A stretch of 6,280 nucleotides of DNA from Synergistaceae bacterium (GTDB lineage Bacteria > Synergistota > Synergistia > Synergistales > Synergistaceae). The position numbers and the translations under genes were made by a program. Positions 1 to 5,785 of this stretch are shown here, piece by piece. The DNA lies in the NCBI GenBank assembly GCA_031274115.1, contig JAISQP010000185.1, positions 1 to 6,280 of the forward strand, written 5' to 3'. Within the stretch, counting starts at the first letter, position 1, and the number at the start of each line of letters is the position of its first letter. The notes under the pieces are model-generated. The model saw only the letters and a list, made by a program, of their open reading frames with translations, was not told the origin of the DNA and did not search any database.

Positions 1-323
1 CCGGATTTATGGGGGGGATGGGCGTCATATTGGGGCCGACCGGCGGTTTTGTCCTGGGGTACGTCTTCTGCGCCTACCTCACAGGGTTTCTCGCCGAACG
101 ATACGGCAGGTCGTTAAGAGCCCTGCTGTTCGCCATGATTTCAGGGATGCTCGTCACTTACATTCCGGGCGCGATCTGGTTCATGTTTTCTACGAACAGC
201 GGCGTTTCGGCGGCGCTCGCCATCTGCGTCCTCCCGTTCCTCCCGGGCGACGCGCTGAAAATTATAACCAGCTCCGTCCTCGTAAACAGACTGAGCCCGA
301 TCCTGCGCCGCGCGTCTCCTTAA
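1..323 (+). CDS. bioY: Biotin transporter BioY, C-terminal part (5' end outside the window)
   Basis: BioY is the membrane substrate-binding (S) component of the energy-coupling-factor biotin importer. The reading frame is already open at base 3 (Gly-Phe-Met-Gly-Gly...), so the ATG at 9 is almost certainly internal and the gene begins upstream. About 106 codons are visible, roughly the second half of a family usually near 180-200 residues. Recognisable family signatures are GVILGPTGGFVLGY near the visible start, LAERYGR after the first visible membrane helix, and VLPFLPGDALK before the C-terminus; these match the BioY GPTGG(Y/F) and PFLPGD..K motifs. Two to three hydrophobic membrane segments are apparent, followed by a short basic tail. 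No BirA operator or partner ATPase genes are in view, so whether it works alone or with a shared EcfAT module cannot be judged. It converges on the neighbouring minus-strand gene with 4 bases between stop codons. Confidence 0.88.
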   Translation, partial: GFMGGMGVILGPTGGFVLGYVFCAYLTGFLAERYGRSLRALLFAMISGMLVTYIPGAIWFMFSTNSGVSAALAICVLPFLPGDALKIITSSVLVNRLSPILRRASP

Positions 324-327
324 ATCC

Positions 328-972
328 TTATCTTTTGGCCAGCGGCAAAATGCAGATCGGGCTCGCGTCGCTGAGCTTCAACTCGCGATTCACTCCGTCC
401 GTATTCATGGAGACCATGTAGCGCGTCGCTATGCCGAGGGCGTCGGCTGCGAGATAGACATTCTGGCTCATGGCGCCCGCGATATTGCTGGCAAGCGAAT
501 CCTTTACGTTCAGCCTTCCCATCGATCCCATGTTGCTTGTGTCAGAGACCAGGACTAAGACGGCTGAAGCCGACTTGACAAAATTGTCGTTCGTGATGTC
601 GCCCATCGCGTTTTTCTTCGAGATCTCCTTTAGGGCGTGTTTGTCCCTGTCGTAAAGGAAAACGCCGTCCTTTTTCACCACGTAGACCAGAGCGTAGGGC
701 GGCAGACCGCCCGCGGTTGGGATGGTCCAGCCGCTTCCTCCTCTGTTGCGCCCGGTGGCGGCCCAGAGAATTGTGGCGAGTTCCTCCAGAGAGACTTCCC
801 CTGTGGGAAATTTATTCCTCGTTCCCGAAGCTCTTCTCTCCAGAAGCTCGAATATGCCGGTTCCGCCGCCCGTCAATGGCTTTGGCAGCTCCGTGTCCGC
901 CCACGCGGACGACGCGACGGCCGCTCCGCAGACAAAAACGCCCAAAAGTAAAATCCTCTTCGCTATTCTCAT
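328..972 (-). CDS. Exported nitroreductase-family (SagB/ThcOx-like) protein
   Basis: A 214-residue protein with a Sec-type signal peptide: basic MRIAKR, hydrophobic core at about residues 7-20, and a likely signal peptidase I site after AWA (residue 25). The mature part resembles the FMN-binding nitroreductase superfamily, SagB/ThcOx branch. It has RRAS..R (residues 46-52), VSLEELATILWAATGRNR (60-77), a PTAGGLPPYALVYVV segment (85-99) matching the family's (P)SAG..YP.E.Y..V region, DGVFLYD, and a C-terminal AGAMSQNVYLAADALGIATR stretch matching the family's AQN..LAAEALGLG helix. Substrate is unknown; related proteins oxidise or reduce small molecules or peptide-bound azolines with FMN. There is no twin-arginine pair, so FMN would have to be loaded outside the cytoplasm. 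The start is supported by AGAGGAGG at 979-986. It lies 42 bases after asd on the same strand with no clear terminator between, so co-transcription is likely. The family call is fairly sure; the role is not. Confidence 0.78.
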   Translation of the reverse strand: MRIAKRILLLGVFVCGAAVASSAWADTELPKPLTGGGTGIFELLERRASGTRNKFPTGEVSLEELATILWAATGRNRGGSGWTIPTAGGLPPYALVYVVKKDGVFLYDRDKHALKEISKKNAMGDITNDNFVKSASAVLVLVSDTSNMGSMGRLNVKDSLASNIAGAMSQNVYLAADALGIATRYMVSMNTDGVNRELKLSDASPICILPLAKR

Positions 973-978
973 ACTGAA

Positions 979-986
979 CCTCCTCT
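979..986 (-). promoter_or_regulatory. Ribosome binding site of the exported nitroreductase gene
   Basis: AGAGGAGG on the minus strand lies 6 bases before the ATG (970-972), a near-ideal Shine-Dalgarno sequence. It fixes the start so that the full signal peptide is translated. No separate promoter was recognised in the 42-base gap after asd. Confidence 0.75.
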
Positions 987-1014
987 GACGATAAATCAGC
1001 CTTCTTAATCGGTA

Positions 1015-2028
1015 TTACAGCAACTCGGCTATCTGGACGGCGTTAAGCGCCGCTCCTTTCCGCAGGTTGTCTGAAACGACCCACATTGCTATCGCGTTTT
1101 CGAGACCTGTATCCTTGCGTATCCGGCCGACGTAAACCGGGTCCTTTCCCTCCGCGTATCTCGGCCTGGGGTAGATCGAACTCCCCGGATTGTCCTGAAG
1201 TTCGACTCCTGGGGCGCAGGAGAGTATTTCCCGCACCTCCTCGGGCGTGATGGGCTTGTCGAAGCGGGCCAGGACAGCTTCGCCGTGGCCCCGAAAGACC
1301 GGAGTCCTCACCGTGGTGCAGCTTACCCAGAGGTCCGGGATGTGCATTATCTTCCTGGACTCGCGCACCATCTTCCACTCCTCCTCGCTGATTCCGTCCT
1401 GGTCGAAAGGGCCGATGTGCGGCAGCAGGTCGAACGCGATCGGGTGAGGGTAGACCAGCGAGGACGACGGTTCACGCCCGTCGAGAAAGTCGCGGCTCCC
1501 GGATTCGAGGGTTTTAAGCGCTTCCTGTCCCGTTCCAGAGACCGACTGATATGTGGAGAACGCCACATAGTTCAGCCCGGCTTTCAGATGCAGAGGGTAG
1601 AGGGCGACGACCGCCTGTATAGTAGAGCAGTTTGGGTTTGCGATGATGCCGTTGTTCAGCTCGATGTCGAATGGGTTGACCTCCGGAACCACCAGCGGGG
1701 CCTCCGCGTCCATGCGCCACGCCGAGCTGTTGTCGATGACCACCGCGCCGGCTGCGGCCGCAATCGGCGCCCAACGCCTCGACGCCGTAGACCCGGCCGA
1801 GAAGAGCGCGATATCCGCACCCTCGAACGAGTCGTCGTCGACGGCGCGAACCGTCCTCCGCTCGCCCATAAAATCCAGAGTTTTTCCGGCCGAGCGCTCC
1901 GACGCGAGCGGTATCAGCTCCGACACGGGGAAATTTCTCTGCTCCAGGACCTTCAATATCTCGCGGCCAACCAGACCGGTCGCGCCAAGAACGGCGACCT
2001 TTTTTTGTTTTTTATTTACATTGGGCAA
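1015..2028 (-). CDS. asd: Aspartate-semialdehyde dehydrogenase
   Basis: This cytoplasmic enzyme reduces beta-aspartyl phosphate to aspartate semialdehyde with NADPH, the branch point to lysine/diaminopimelate and to threonine/methionine. At 337 residues it is the normal family length. Visible landmarks: nucleotide-binding VLGATGLVG (residues 13-21), SAGS (77-80), VIDNSSAWRMD (97-107), VPEVNP (114-119), the active-site NPNCSTIQ with Cys134, STYQSVSGTG (158-167), and TTVRTPVFRGHGE (238-250) with substrate-binding Arg241 and catalytic His248. The start is a TTG directly after the lysC TAA stop; no ATG or GTG is available before the Rossmann motif. GAGGGGG (2037-2043) lies 8 bases upstream, inside lysC, so translation is probably coupled to lysC. 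The N-terminus carries an extra lysine-rich segment of about 10 residues compared with homologues that begin right at the Rossmann strand. Function assignment is secure. Confidence 0.96.
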   Translation of the reverse strand: MPNVNKKQKKVAVLGATGLVGREILKVLEQRNFPVSELIPLASERSAGKTLDFMGERRTVRAVDDDSFEGADIALFSAGSTASRRWAPIAAAAGAVVIDNSSAWRMDAEAPLVVPEVNPFDIELNNGIIANPNCSTIQAVVALYPLHLKAGLNYVAFSTYQSVSGTGQEALKTLESGSRDFLDGREPSSSLVYPHPIAFDLLPHIGPFDQDGISEEEWKMVRESRKIMHIPDLWVSCTTVRTPVFRGHGEAVLARFDKPITPEEVREILSCAPGVELQDNPGSSIYPRPRYAEGKDPVYVGRIRKDTGLENAIAMWVVSDNLRKGAALNAVQIAELL

Positions 2029-3282
2029 TTAAACCGCCCCCTCTTCGATAAAGTGTTCGTGCAGAGCGCGCACGGCGTCCTCCGCTCTCGACGCCGCCAC
2101 AACGCACGTTACCGCAAGCGCCGTTGACGCGATCATGTCTATGTTTATACCCTCTTTCGCCAATACCATGAACATCCGCGACGGGATGTCAGGGTGGTTC
2201 GCTATACCGGCGCCCACTATGGAAACCCTCGCTATCTCGGTGTTGAACGATACGCCCTGGGCGCTGATATCGCGGCTGAAGTCGCGGCAGACGTCTATGG
2301 CGCCGTCCAGGTATTCCTTTTTCACCAGAAAGCCTATGTCGTTCAATCCTCCGCGCATGTTGTTCTGTATGATCATCTCGGCGCCGACGCCCTTCTCGGC
2401 AAGGCTCGAGAAGAGCCGTCCGGCGACGCCGGGAACGTCCGGGACGCCCATTATCACTACTTTAGCCACCTTGGCGTCGTGCGCCACCCCCTTTATCGCG
2501 AGGCCTTCGGTCACGGGATTGCTCTTCACTATCCAGGTTCCCTCCTCATCTACAAAGCTCGACGCCACATAAAGGGGCACTTCGTATCTCGCGGCGACTT
2601 CCACGCTTCGCGCCTGCAACATTTTGGCGCCAAGCGAGGAAAGCTCCATACACTCCTTATAGGTAAAAAATTTTAACTTCACAGGCGACTTGACAATTCG
2701 CGGGTCGGCCGACATCACGCCCGCAACGTCCTTCAGTATGTGGCACTCTCCGCCGATCGCGGCCGCTAAGGCCACTGCCGACAGGTCGGAGCCGCCGCGC
2801 CCGAGCGTTATGACGTCTCCCGAGTCGGTTATGGCCTGAAAGCCTGCGACCACCGCAACCTTGCCGCTCTCCATGGCTTCCGTCACGGCGGACGGCTCAA
2901 CCCGGTAAATTCGACCCTCGGTAGGGAAGCCGTTCGCGTAAAAACCGGCTTGAGCGGCGGTGAACGACTGCGCCGCTATGCCCTCCTTCTTCAGGGCAAG
3001 AGCGAGGAGCGCGACGCTCTGCTGCTCCCCGGTCGCCAGGAGCTGATCTATCTCTCTGCCGTCGAACTCATCGGAGACGTCCTGCGCCAGCGCGAGAAGT
3101 TTATTGGTCGTGTTCCCCATCGCGGAGACTATCACCGCCAGCAGATAACCTTTTTCGATGTATCCGCGTATTATGAGAGAGACCTCTCTCATGCGTTCGG
3201 CGTCCGCCACCGAACTTCCCCCGAACTTCAGCACCGCCGTCCTCCGGGTTTTTCTTTCAATCGCCTGGCTCTCTTCGCTCAA
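2029..3282 (-). CDS. lysC: Aspartate kinase (aspartokinase), monofunctional
   Basis: Phosphorylates aspartate with ATP, the first committed step to lysine, threonine and methionine. The amino-acid-kinase domain spans about residues 15-250: VLKFGGSSVADAER (17-30, ATP/aspartate-binding KFGG.S), VSAMGNTTNKL, LLATGEQQSVALLA (81-94), TLGRGGSD (159-166), DVAGVMSADPRIV (185-197) and SLGAKMLQARSVE (216-228). Two ACT regulatory regions follow at about 271-340 and 349-417, so feedback inhibition by lysine and/or threonine is expected. There is no fused homoserine dehydrogenase. The listed start is a TTG overlapping the thrB stop (TTGA), with AGGTG 7 bases upstream. An alternative GTG at 3234 (Val17) has a better GGAGG at 3241-3245 with 6-base spacing, but would leave only two residues before the KFGG lysine. 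thrA-type or lysC-type naming is uncertain; the enzyme activity is not. Confidence 0.95.
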   Translation of the reverse strand: MSEESQAIERKTRRTAVLKFGGSSVADAERMREVSLIIRGYIEKGYLLAVIVSAMGNTTNKLLALAQDVSDEFDGREIDQLLATGEQQSVALLALALKKEGIAAQSFTAAQAGFYANGFPTEGRIYRVEPSAVTEAMESGKVAVVAGFQAITDSGDVITLGRGGSDLSAVALAAAIGGECHILKDVAGVMSADPRIVKSPVKLKFFTYKECMELSSLGAKMLQARSVEVAARYEVPLYVASSFVDEEGTWIVKSNPVTEGLAIKGVAHDAKVAKVVIMGVPDVPGVAGRLFSSLAEKGVGAEMIIQNNMRGGLNDIGFLVKKEYLDGAIDVCRDFSRDISAQGVSFNTEIARVSIVGAGIANHPDIPSRMFMVLAKEGINIDMIASTALAVTCVVAASRAEDAVRALHEHFIEEGAV

Positions 3283-4241
3283 TGGGGGACACCTGCCCGT
3301 TTATCCGAAAACAGTTTAAGCGGCCGCTCGATTTTAGCGCCGCCGGCGTTGCCCTCCAGGACGAAGAAGAGGGAGTCCACGCCATGCTCGGAAAAAGTGC
3401 CGCACATGGTCTCGGCGACCTTTCGGGGTTTGCCCCTGACGAGCGCCAGGACGCTCGGGCCGGAGCCGCTTATGGCGACGCCGAGGCATCCCGGAATGGC
3501 CCGGACCCTGTCCATGATGACCTCTCCGCCGGGGAAGAGCTTCGCTCTGTACCGCTGATGCAGTCTGTCGTCCATGCCCCAGGAGAGCAGTTCCCACTCG
3601 CCCGTCGCCCACGCGGCGGCGAGCAGAGCGGCGCGCCCGAGGTTGAACACGGCGTCGCCGAACTCGACCTTGTCGGGGAGAGCTTCCCGCGCGTCTTTCG
3701 TGCACACCTCGACGTCCGGGACCGCTACTACGACGTACATATCGTGCGGAAGCGACGGCAGACGCACATATCGCAGGTTTTCGCCATCCCAGCAGCTCAC
3801 CGTCATACCTCCGAGGAAGCAGGGCGCCACGTTGTCGGGATGTCCCTCGATCCCCGTCATGACGCGAAGCATCTCGTCTTCCCCGGCGTTCCGCTCGCAC
3901 AGCGCGTCAGCTATCAGGACTCCGGCGACGACTGCCGCGGCCGAACTCCCAAGCCCCCTGCTCAGCGGTATCGCGTTGTTCGAAACTATCTCGAAGCCGG
4001 GGCCTTTTACGCCCCAGATCGCACACGCGCGGAGGTAGCTCTGTATGACGAGGTTTGTTTTAGCGTTCGATAGATTGAACGCTCCCTCGCCGACGACGTC
4101 GGAGTGAAACTCCCCCTCCGGAAGGATATTGGTCACTGAGAAGATGTTGTACAGGGAAAGCGCCATGCCCAGGGCGTCGAAACCGGCGCCGAGGTTTGCG
4201 CTGGTGGCGGGCGTCCTGACCCTGACGATAGCGTCCCCCAT
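3279..4241 (-). CDS. thrB: Homoserine kinase (GHMP kinase family)
   Basis: Phosphorylates homoserine to O-phosphohomoserine, the penultimate step of threonine synthesis, in the cytoplasm. At 320 residues it is typical for ThrB. GHMP-kinase motifs appear in order: PATSANLGAGFDALG (11-25), the glycine-rich phosphate loop PLSRGLGSSAAA (92-103), EGHPDNVAP (132-140), and the C-terminal glycine motif SGSGPSVLAL (258-267). The ATG start overlaps the thrC stop by one base (TGATG) and is preceded by GGAGG at 4252-4256, 10 bases upstream. The gene ends in a TTGA overlap with lysC. Placement between thrC and lysC supports the homoserine-kinase role over other GHMP kinases such as mevalonate or galactose kinases. 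Confidence 0.96.
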   Translation of the reverse strand: MGDAIVRVRTPATSANLGAGFDALGMALSLYNIFSVTNILPEGEFHSDVVGEGAFNLSNAKTNLVIQSYLRACAIWGVKGPGFEIVSNNAIPLSRGLGSSAAAVVAGVLIADALCERNAGEDEMLRVMTGIEGHPDNVAPCFLGGMTVSCWDGENLRYVRLPSLPHDMYVVVAVPDVEVCTKDAREALPDKVEFGDAVFNLGRAALLAAAWATGEWELLSWGMDDRLHQRYRAKLFPGGEVIMDRVRAIPGCLGVAISGSGPSVLALVRGKPRKVAETMCGTFSEHGVDSLFFVLEGNAGGAKIERPLKLFSDKRAGVPH

Positions 4242-5278
4242 CAGGTCAGAGCCTCCATGAGTTCCTCGAAAGAGCTGCCTATTTTAATTGGAGAGCCCGC
4301 CTGCGAAAGGGCGGTATCAGGATCCTTCAGCCCGTTTCCGGTCAGGATGATCACCGTTTTCGCGCCCTCAGGCAGCTTGTTCGCCTTTCTGAGCTTTATC
4401 AGGCCCGCGAGGGTCGCGCAGGAGGCCGGCTCGGCAAAGATCCCGCCCTTTTTGGCGAGGACGAGCTGCGCTTCCAGGATCTCCCCGTCGGTGACTGAGT
4501 TGAACTCCCCGCCGGATTCGCGCACAGCCTCGCGGGCAAGCTCCGCGCTCACCGGGTTGCCTATGCGTATGGCGGTCGCTATGGTCTCCGGGTTCGGGCA
4601 CGGTTTGTTCGTCACGAGCGGCGCGGCGCCCTCCGCCTGGAAACCCATCATCCTGGGAAGAGAGGATATCCTCCCGAGTGACTTGAAATCACGGTATCCG
4701 GCCCAATACGCGCTTATGTTGCAGGCGTTCCCAACCGGAATCGAGTGTATGTCGGGCGCCGCGCCGAGAGCCTCGCATATCTCCCAGGCGCCTGTCTTCT
4801 GAGCTATGAGCCTGTACGGATTTACCGAGTTCACCATGGCGAAGCCCCGCTCTTTCGCCGCCTGCCTGGCCATATCGAGGGCCTGGTCGAAGTTCCCGTC
4901 GATCGCTATCACCTTCGCCCCGTATATCAGCGCCTGAGCCAGTTTGCCGAGCGCGACCTTGCCCGAGGGCAGCAGCACGTAGCAGGGTATTCCCACGTGC
5001 GCGGCGTATGCCGCGGCGGACGCCGACGTGTTTCCCGTCGACGCGCAGACCAGAGCCCGCGCCCCGTCCTCCAGCGCTTTAGCGACCGCGAGCACCATCC
5101 CGCGATCCTTGAACGAGCCGGACGGATTGCAGCCCTCCAGCTTCGCCCAGAGCTCTATTCCGAGATCGCCGCCGATTTTTTCGAGGCGGACGAGGGGAGT
5201 GCTCCCTTCCTCCAGGTTGACTGCCGGCGTTTTCTCGGTGATCGGAAGACTGGCGCCGTAGCGTTTTAAAACACCCAC
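4241..5278 (-). CDS. thrC: Threonine synthase (PLP-dependent)
   Basis: Converts O-phosphohomoserine to threonine and phosphate. The protein has 345 residues from the GTG chosen here, close to the roughly 350-residue Bacillus-type (short) threonine synthases. Fold-type II PLP motifs, numbered from this start: EGSTPLVRL (24-32), NPSGSFKDRG with the PLP-binding lysine near residue 57, STGNTSASAAAYA (80-92), the phosphate-cup sequence VGNACN (182-187), EPASCATLAG, and LTGNGLKDPDTA near the end. The frame stays open upstream to a TTG at 5311, but GTG at 5276-5278 is preferred. GGAGGGG (5285-5291) is spaced 6 bases from it, and the product then begins MGVLKRY, as in short homologues; the 11 extra residues of the longer version would include the SD itself. 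It is the first gene of the operon, downstream of a recognisable promoter, and overlaps thrB by one base. Confidence 0.95.
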   Translation of the reverse strand: MGVLKRYGASLPITEKTPAVNLEEGSTPLVRLEKIGGDLGIELWAKLEGCNPSGSFKDRGMVLAVAKALEDGARALVCASTGNTSASAAAYAAHVGIPCYVLLPSGKVALGKLAQALIYGAKVIAIDGNFDQALDMARQAAKERGFAMVNSVNPYRLIAQKTGAWEICEALGAAPDIHSIPVGNACNISAYWAGYRDFKSLGRISSLPRMMGFQAEGAAPLVTNKPCPNPETIATAIRIGNPVSAELAREAVRESGGEFNSVTDGEILEAQLVLAKKGGIFAEPASCATLAGLIKLRKANKLPEGAKTVIILTGNGLKDPDTALSQAGSPIKIGSSFEELMEALT

Positions 5279-5284
5279 AATAGA

Positions 5285-5291
5285 CCCCTCC
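5285..5291 (-). promoter_or_regulatory. Ribosome binding site deciding the thrC start
   Basis: GGAGGGG on the minus strand with a 6-base spacer to the GTG codon at 5276-5278. It favours the 345-residue ThrC over a version begun at the TTG at 5309-5311, which has no comparable site. Confidence 0.75.
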
Positions 5292-5364
5292 AATAAGAAC
5301 AGTTCACACAATGCCGAGACGGATCTCCGCCCATAAAGACAAAATATCAGGAGCTCGTCTCTCT

Positions 5365-5401
5365 ATTATACGTTAATACTACCCAACGCGAAATATGTCA
5401 A
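5365..5401 (-). promoter_or_regulatory. Sigma70-type promoter of the thrC-thrB-lysC-asd operon
   Basis: On the minus strand a perfect TTGACA (5396-5401) is followed after exactly 17 bases by TATTAA (5373-5378, 4 of 6 consensus bases). A perfect TATAAT lies just downstream (5365-5370), but its distance from the TTGACA is 25 bases. Either -10 could be used; the 17-base pairing is the conventional one. The untranslated leader to the thrC GTG would be about 80-90 bases. No riboswitch or T-box was recognised in the leader. Confidence 0.65.
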
Positions 5402-5414
5402 GCCTCAGCGTTGG
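5383..5414. promoter_or_regulatory. Inverted repeat centred on the thr-operon -35 box (putative operator)
   Basis: CCAACGC (5383-5389) and GCGTTGG (5408-5414) are perfect 7-base inverted arms separated by 18 bases. The centre (5398.5) coincides with the centre of the minus-strand TTGACA (5396-5401). This geometry suits a dimeric DNA-binding protein that blocks or modulates RNA polymerase. The protein is unknown and no regulator gene is in the window. Confidence 0.45.
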
Positions 5415-5422
5415 AGCGCGCA

Positions 5423-5450
5423 GTGCATAATTCGTTGACAAATGATGCAC
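5423..5450. promoter_or_regulatory. Imperfect palindrome over the TA promoter -35 box (putative antitoxin operator)
   Basis: GTGCAT (5423-5428) and ATGCAC (5445-5450) are perfect inverted arms. Continuing inward, 11 of the 14 base pairs of this 28-bp stretch are complementary, with the centre at 5436.5 inside TTGACA (5435-5440). Phd/YefM-type antitoxins are known to repress their own promoters by binding such palindromes, alone or with toxin, so this is the likely autoregulatory site. Binding itself is inferred. Confidence 0.55.
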
Positions 5451-5463
5451 GGTCATGTATAAA
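5435..5463 (+). promoter_or_regulatory. Sigma70-type promoter of the toxin-antitoxin operon
   Basis: TTGACA (5435-5440, perfect) and TATAAA (5458-5463, 5 of 6) are separated by exactly 17 bases. Transcription would start near 5470, immediately before the AAGGAGG ribosome binding site (5471-5477), so the leader is very short. This argues against the upstream ATG at 5411 being the true antitoxin start. Confidence 0.75.
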
Positions 5464-5485
5464 TGAGGTAAAGGAGGCTGATATC

Positions 5486-5785
5486 ATGAATTTTTATACC
5501 GTGAGGGATTTAAGGACTTTGCCCAAAAAAATCTGGGGGAATTTGCGTAAATCCGGAGAGGTTGTGATAACCAATAACGGCAAACCAACCGCCCTGATGC
5601 TTAATATTTCAGAAGGTAATTTTGAGGAAGTTACCAAAGCCGTCCGACAGGCTAAAGCAATGATAGCTTTCAATAAAATGAGAGAAAAAGCCGCGGAGCG
5701 CGGCTTTTTGACTGATACGGAAATAGAGAGCGAGATCGCCTCGTATCGTTTGGAAAAAACGAAAAATAATGCTGGTTGTAATTGA
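5486..5785 (+). CDS. Phd/YefM-family type II antitoxin
   Basis: A 99-residue antitoxin candidate. The N-terminal part, TVRDLRTLPKKIWGNL then SGEVVITNNGKPTALML (about residues 5-39), has the Phd/YefM DNA-binding fold pattern: helix, then a two-strand hairpin ending in NGKP.A.ML. The C-terminal part (about 55-92: KAMIAFNKMREKAAERGFLT, then DTEIESEIASYRLEK) is charged and helical, as expected for the toxin-neutralising tail. The ATG at 5486 is chosen because AAGGAGG (5471-5477) lies 8 bases upstream; an in-frame ATG at 5411 would precede the promoter. It probably neutralises the PIN toxin encoded by the next gene, which it overlaps by 17 bases, and represses its own promoter. Base composition is more AT-rich than the thr operon. 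A terminator-like hairpin lies within codons 67-75. Confidence 0.88.
   Translation: MNFYTVRDLRTLPKKIWGNLRKSGEVVITNNGKPTALMLNISEGNFEEVTKAVRQAKAMIAFNKMREKAAERGFLTDTEIESEIASYRLEKTKNNAGCN
5685..5709. terminator. Terminator-like hairpin inside the antitoxin coding sequence
   Basis: AAAAAGCCGCG (5685-5695) and its exact reverse complement CGCGGCTTTTT (5699-5709) form an 11-bp stem with a GAG loop. Six pairs are G-C, followed by a five-T run on the plus strand and, by symmetry, on the minus strand. This is the textbook shape of an intrinsic terminator, yet it lies in codons 67-75 of the antitoxin, upstream of the toxin. Translation of the antitoxin would normally keep the hairpin open, so its activity is uncertain. 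Confidence 0.5.

Noticed and set aside
697..712. Hairpin GGGCGG-CAGA-CCGCCC as a terminator for bioY
   Set aside because: No T-run follows on either strand and it lies deep in the nitroreductase coding sequence.
922..972. Lipoprotein signal around Cys15 of the exported nitroreductase
   Set aside because: The residues before the Cys are V-F-V, without the small residue needed at -1, while AWA at 23-25 fits signal peptidase I.
1285..2127. Long plus-strand open frame (280 codons) opposite asd
   Set aside because: It is antisense to a gene with clear catalytic motifs, its translation is arginine-rich and low in recognisable structure, and it arises from GC-rich codon bias.
3282..4073. Plus-strand open frame (263 codons) opposite thrB
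   Set aside because: Antisense shadow of an unambiguous GHMP kinase gene; no family motif and no ribosome binding site.
5279..5311. N-terminal extension of ThrC to the TTG at 5311
   Set aside because: The GTG at 5278 has an ideally spaced GGAGGGG, and homologues begin near this point.
5279..5365. T-box, threonine attenuator or lysine riboswitch in the thr leader
   Set aside because: The leader is under about 90 bases, has no T-box consensus, no Thr/Ile codon run and no terminator with a T-run.
5411..5485. N-terminal extension of the antitoxin to the ATG at 5411
   Set aside because: It would cover the -35, -10 and operator, and the transcript from that promoter starts downstream; the ATG at 5486 has a proper AAGGAGG.
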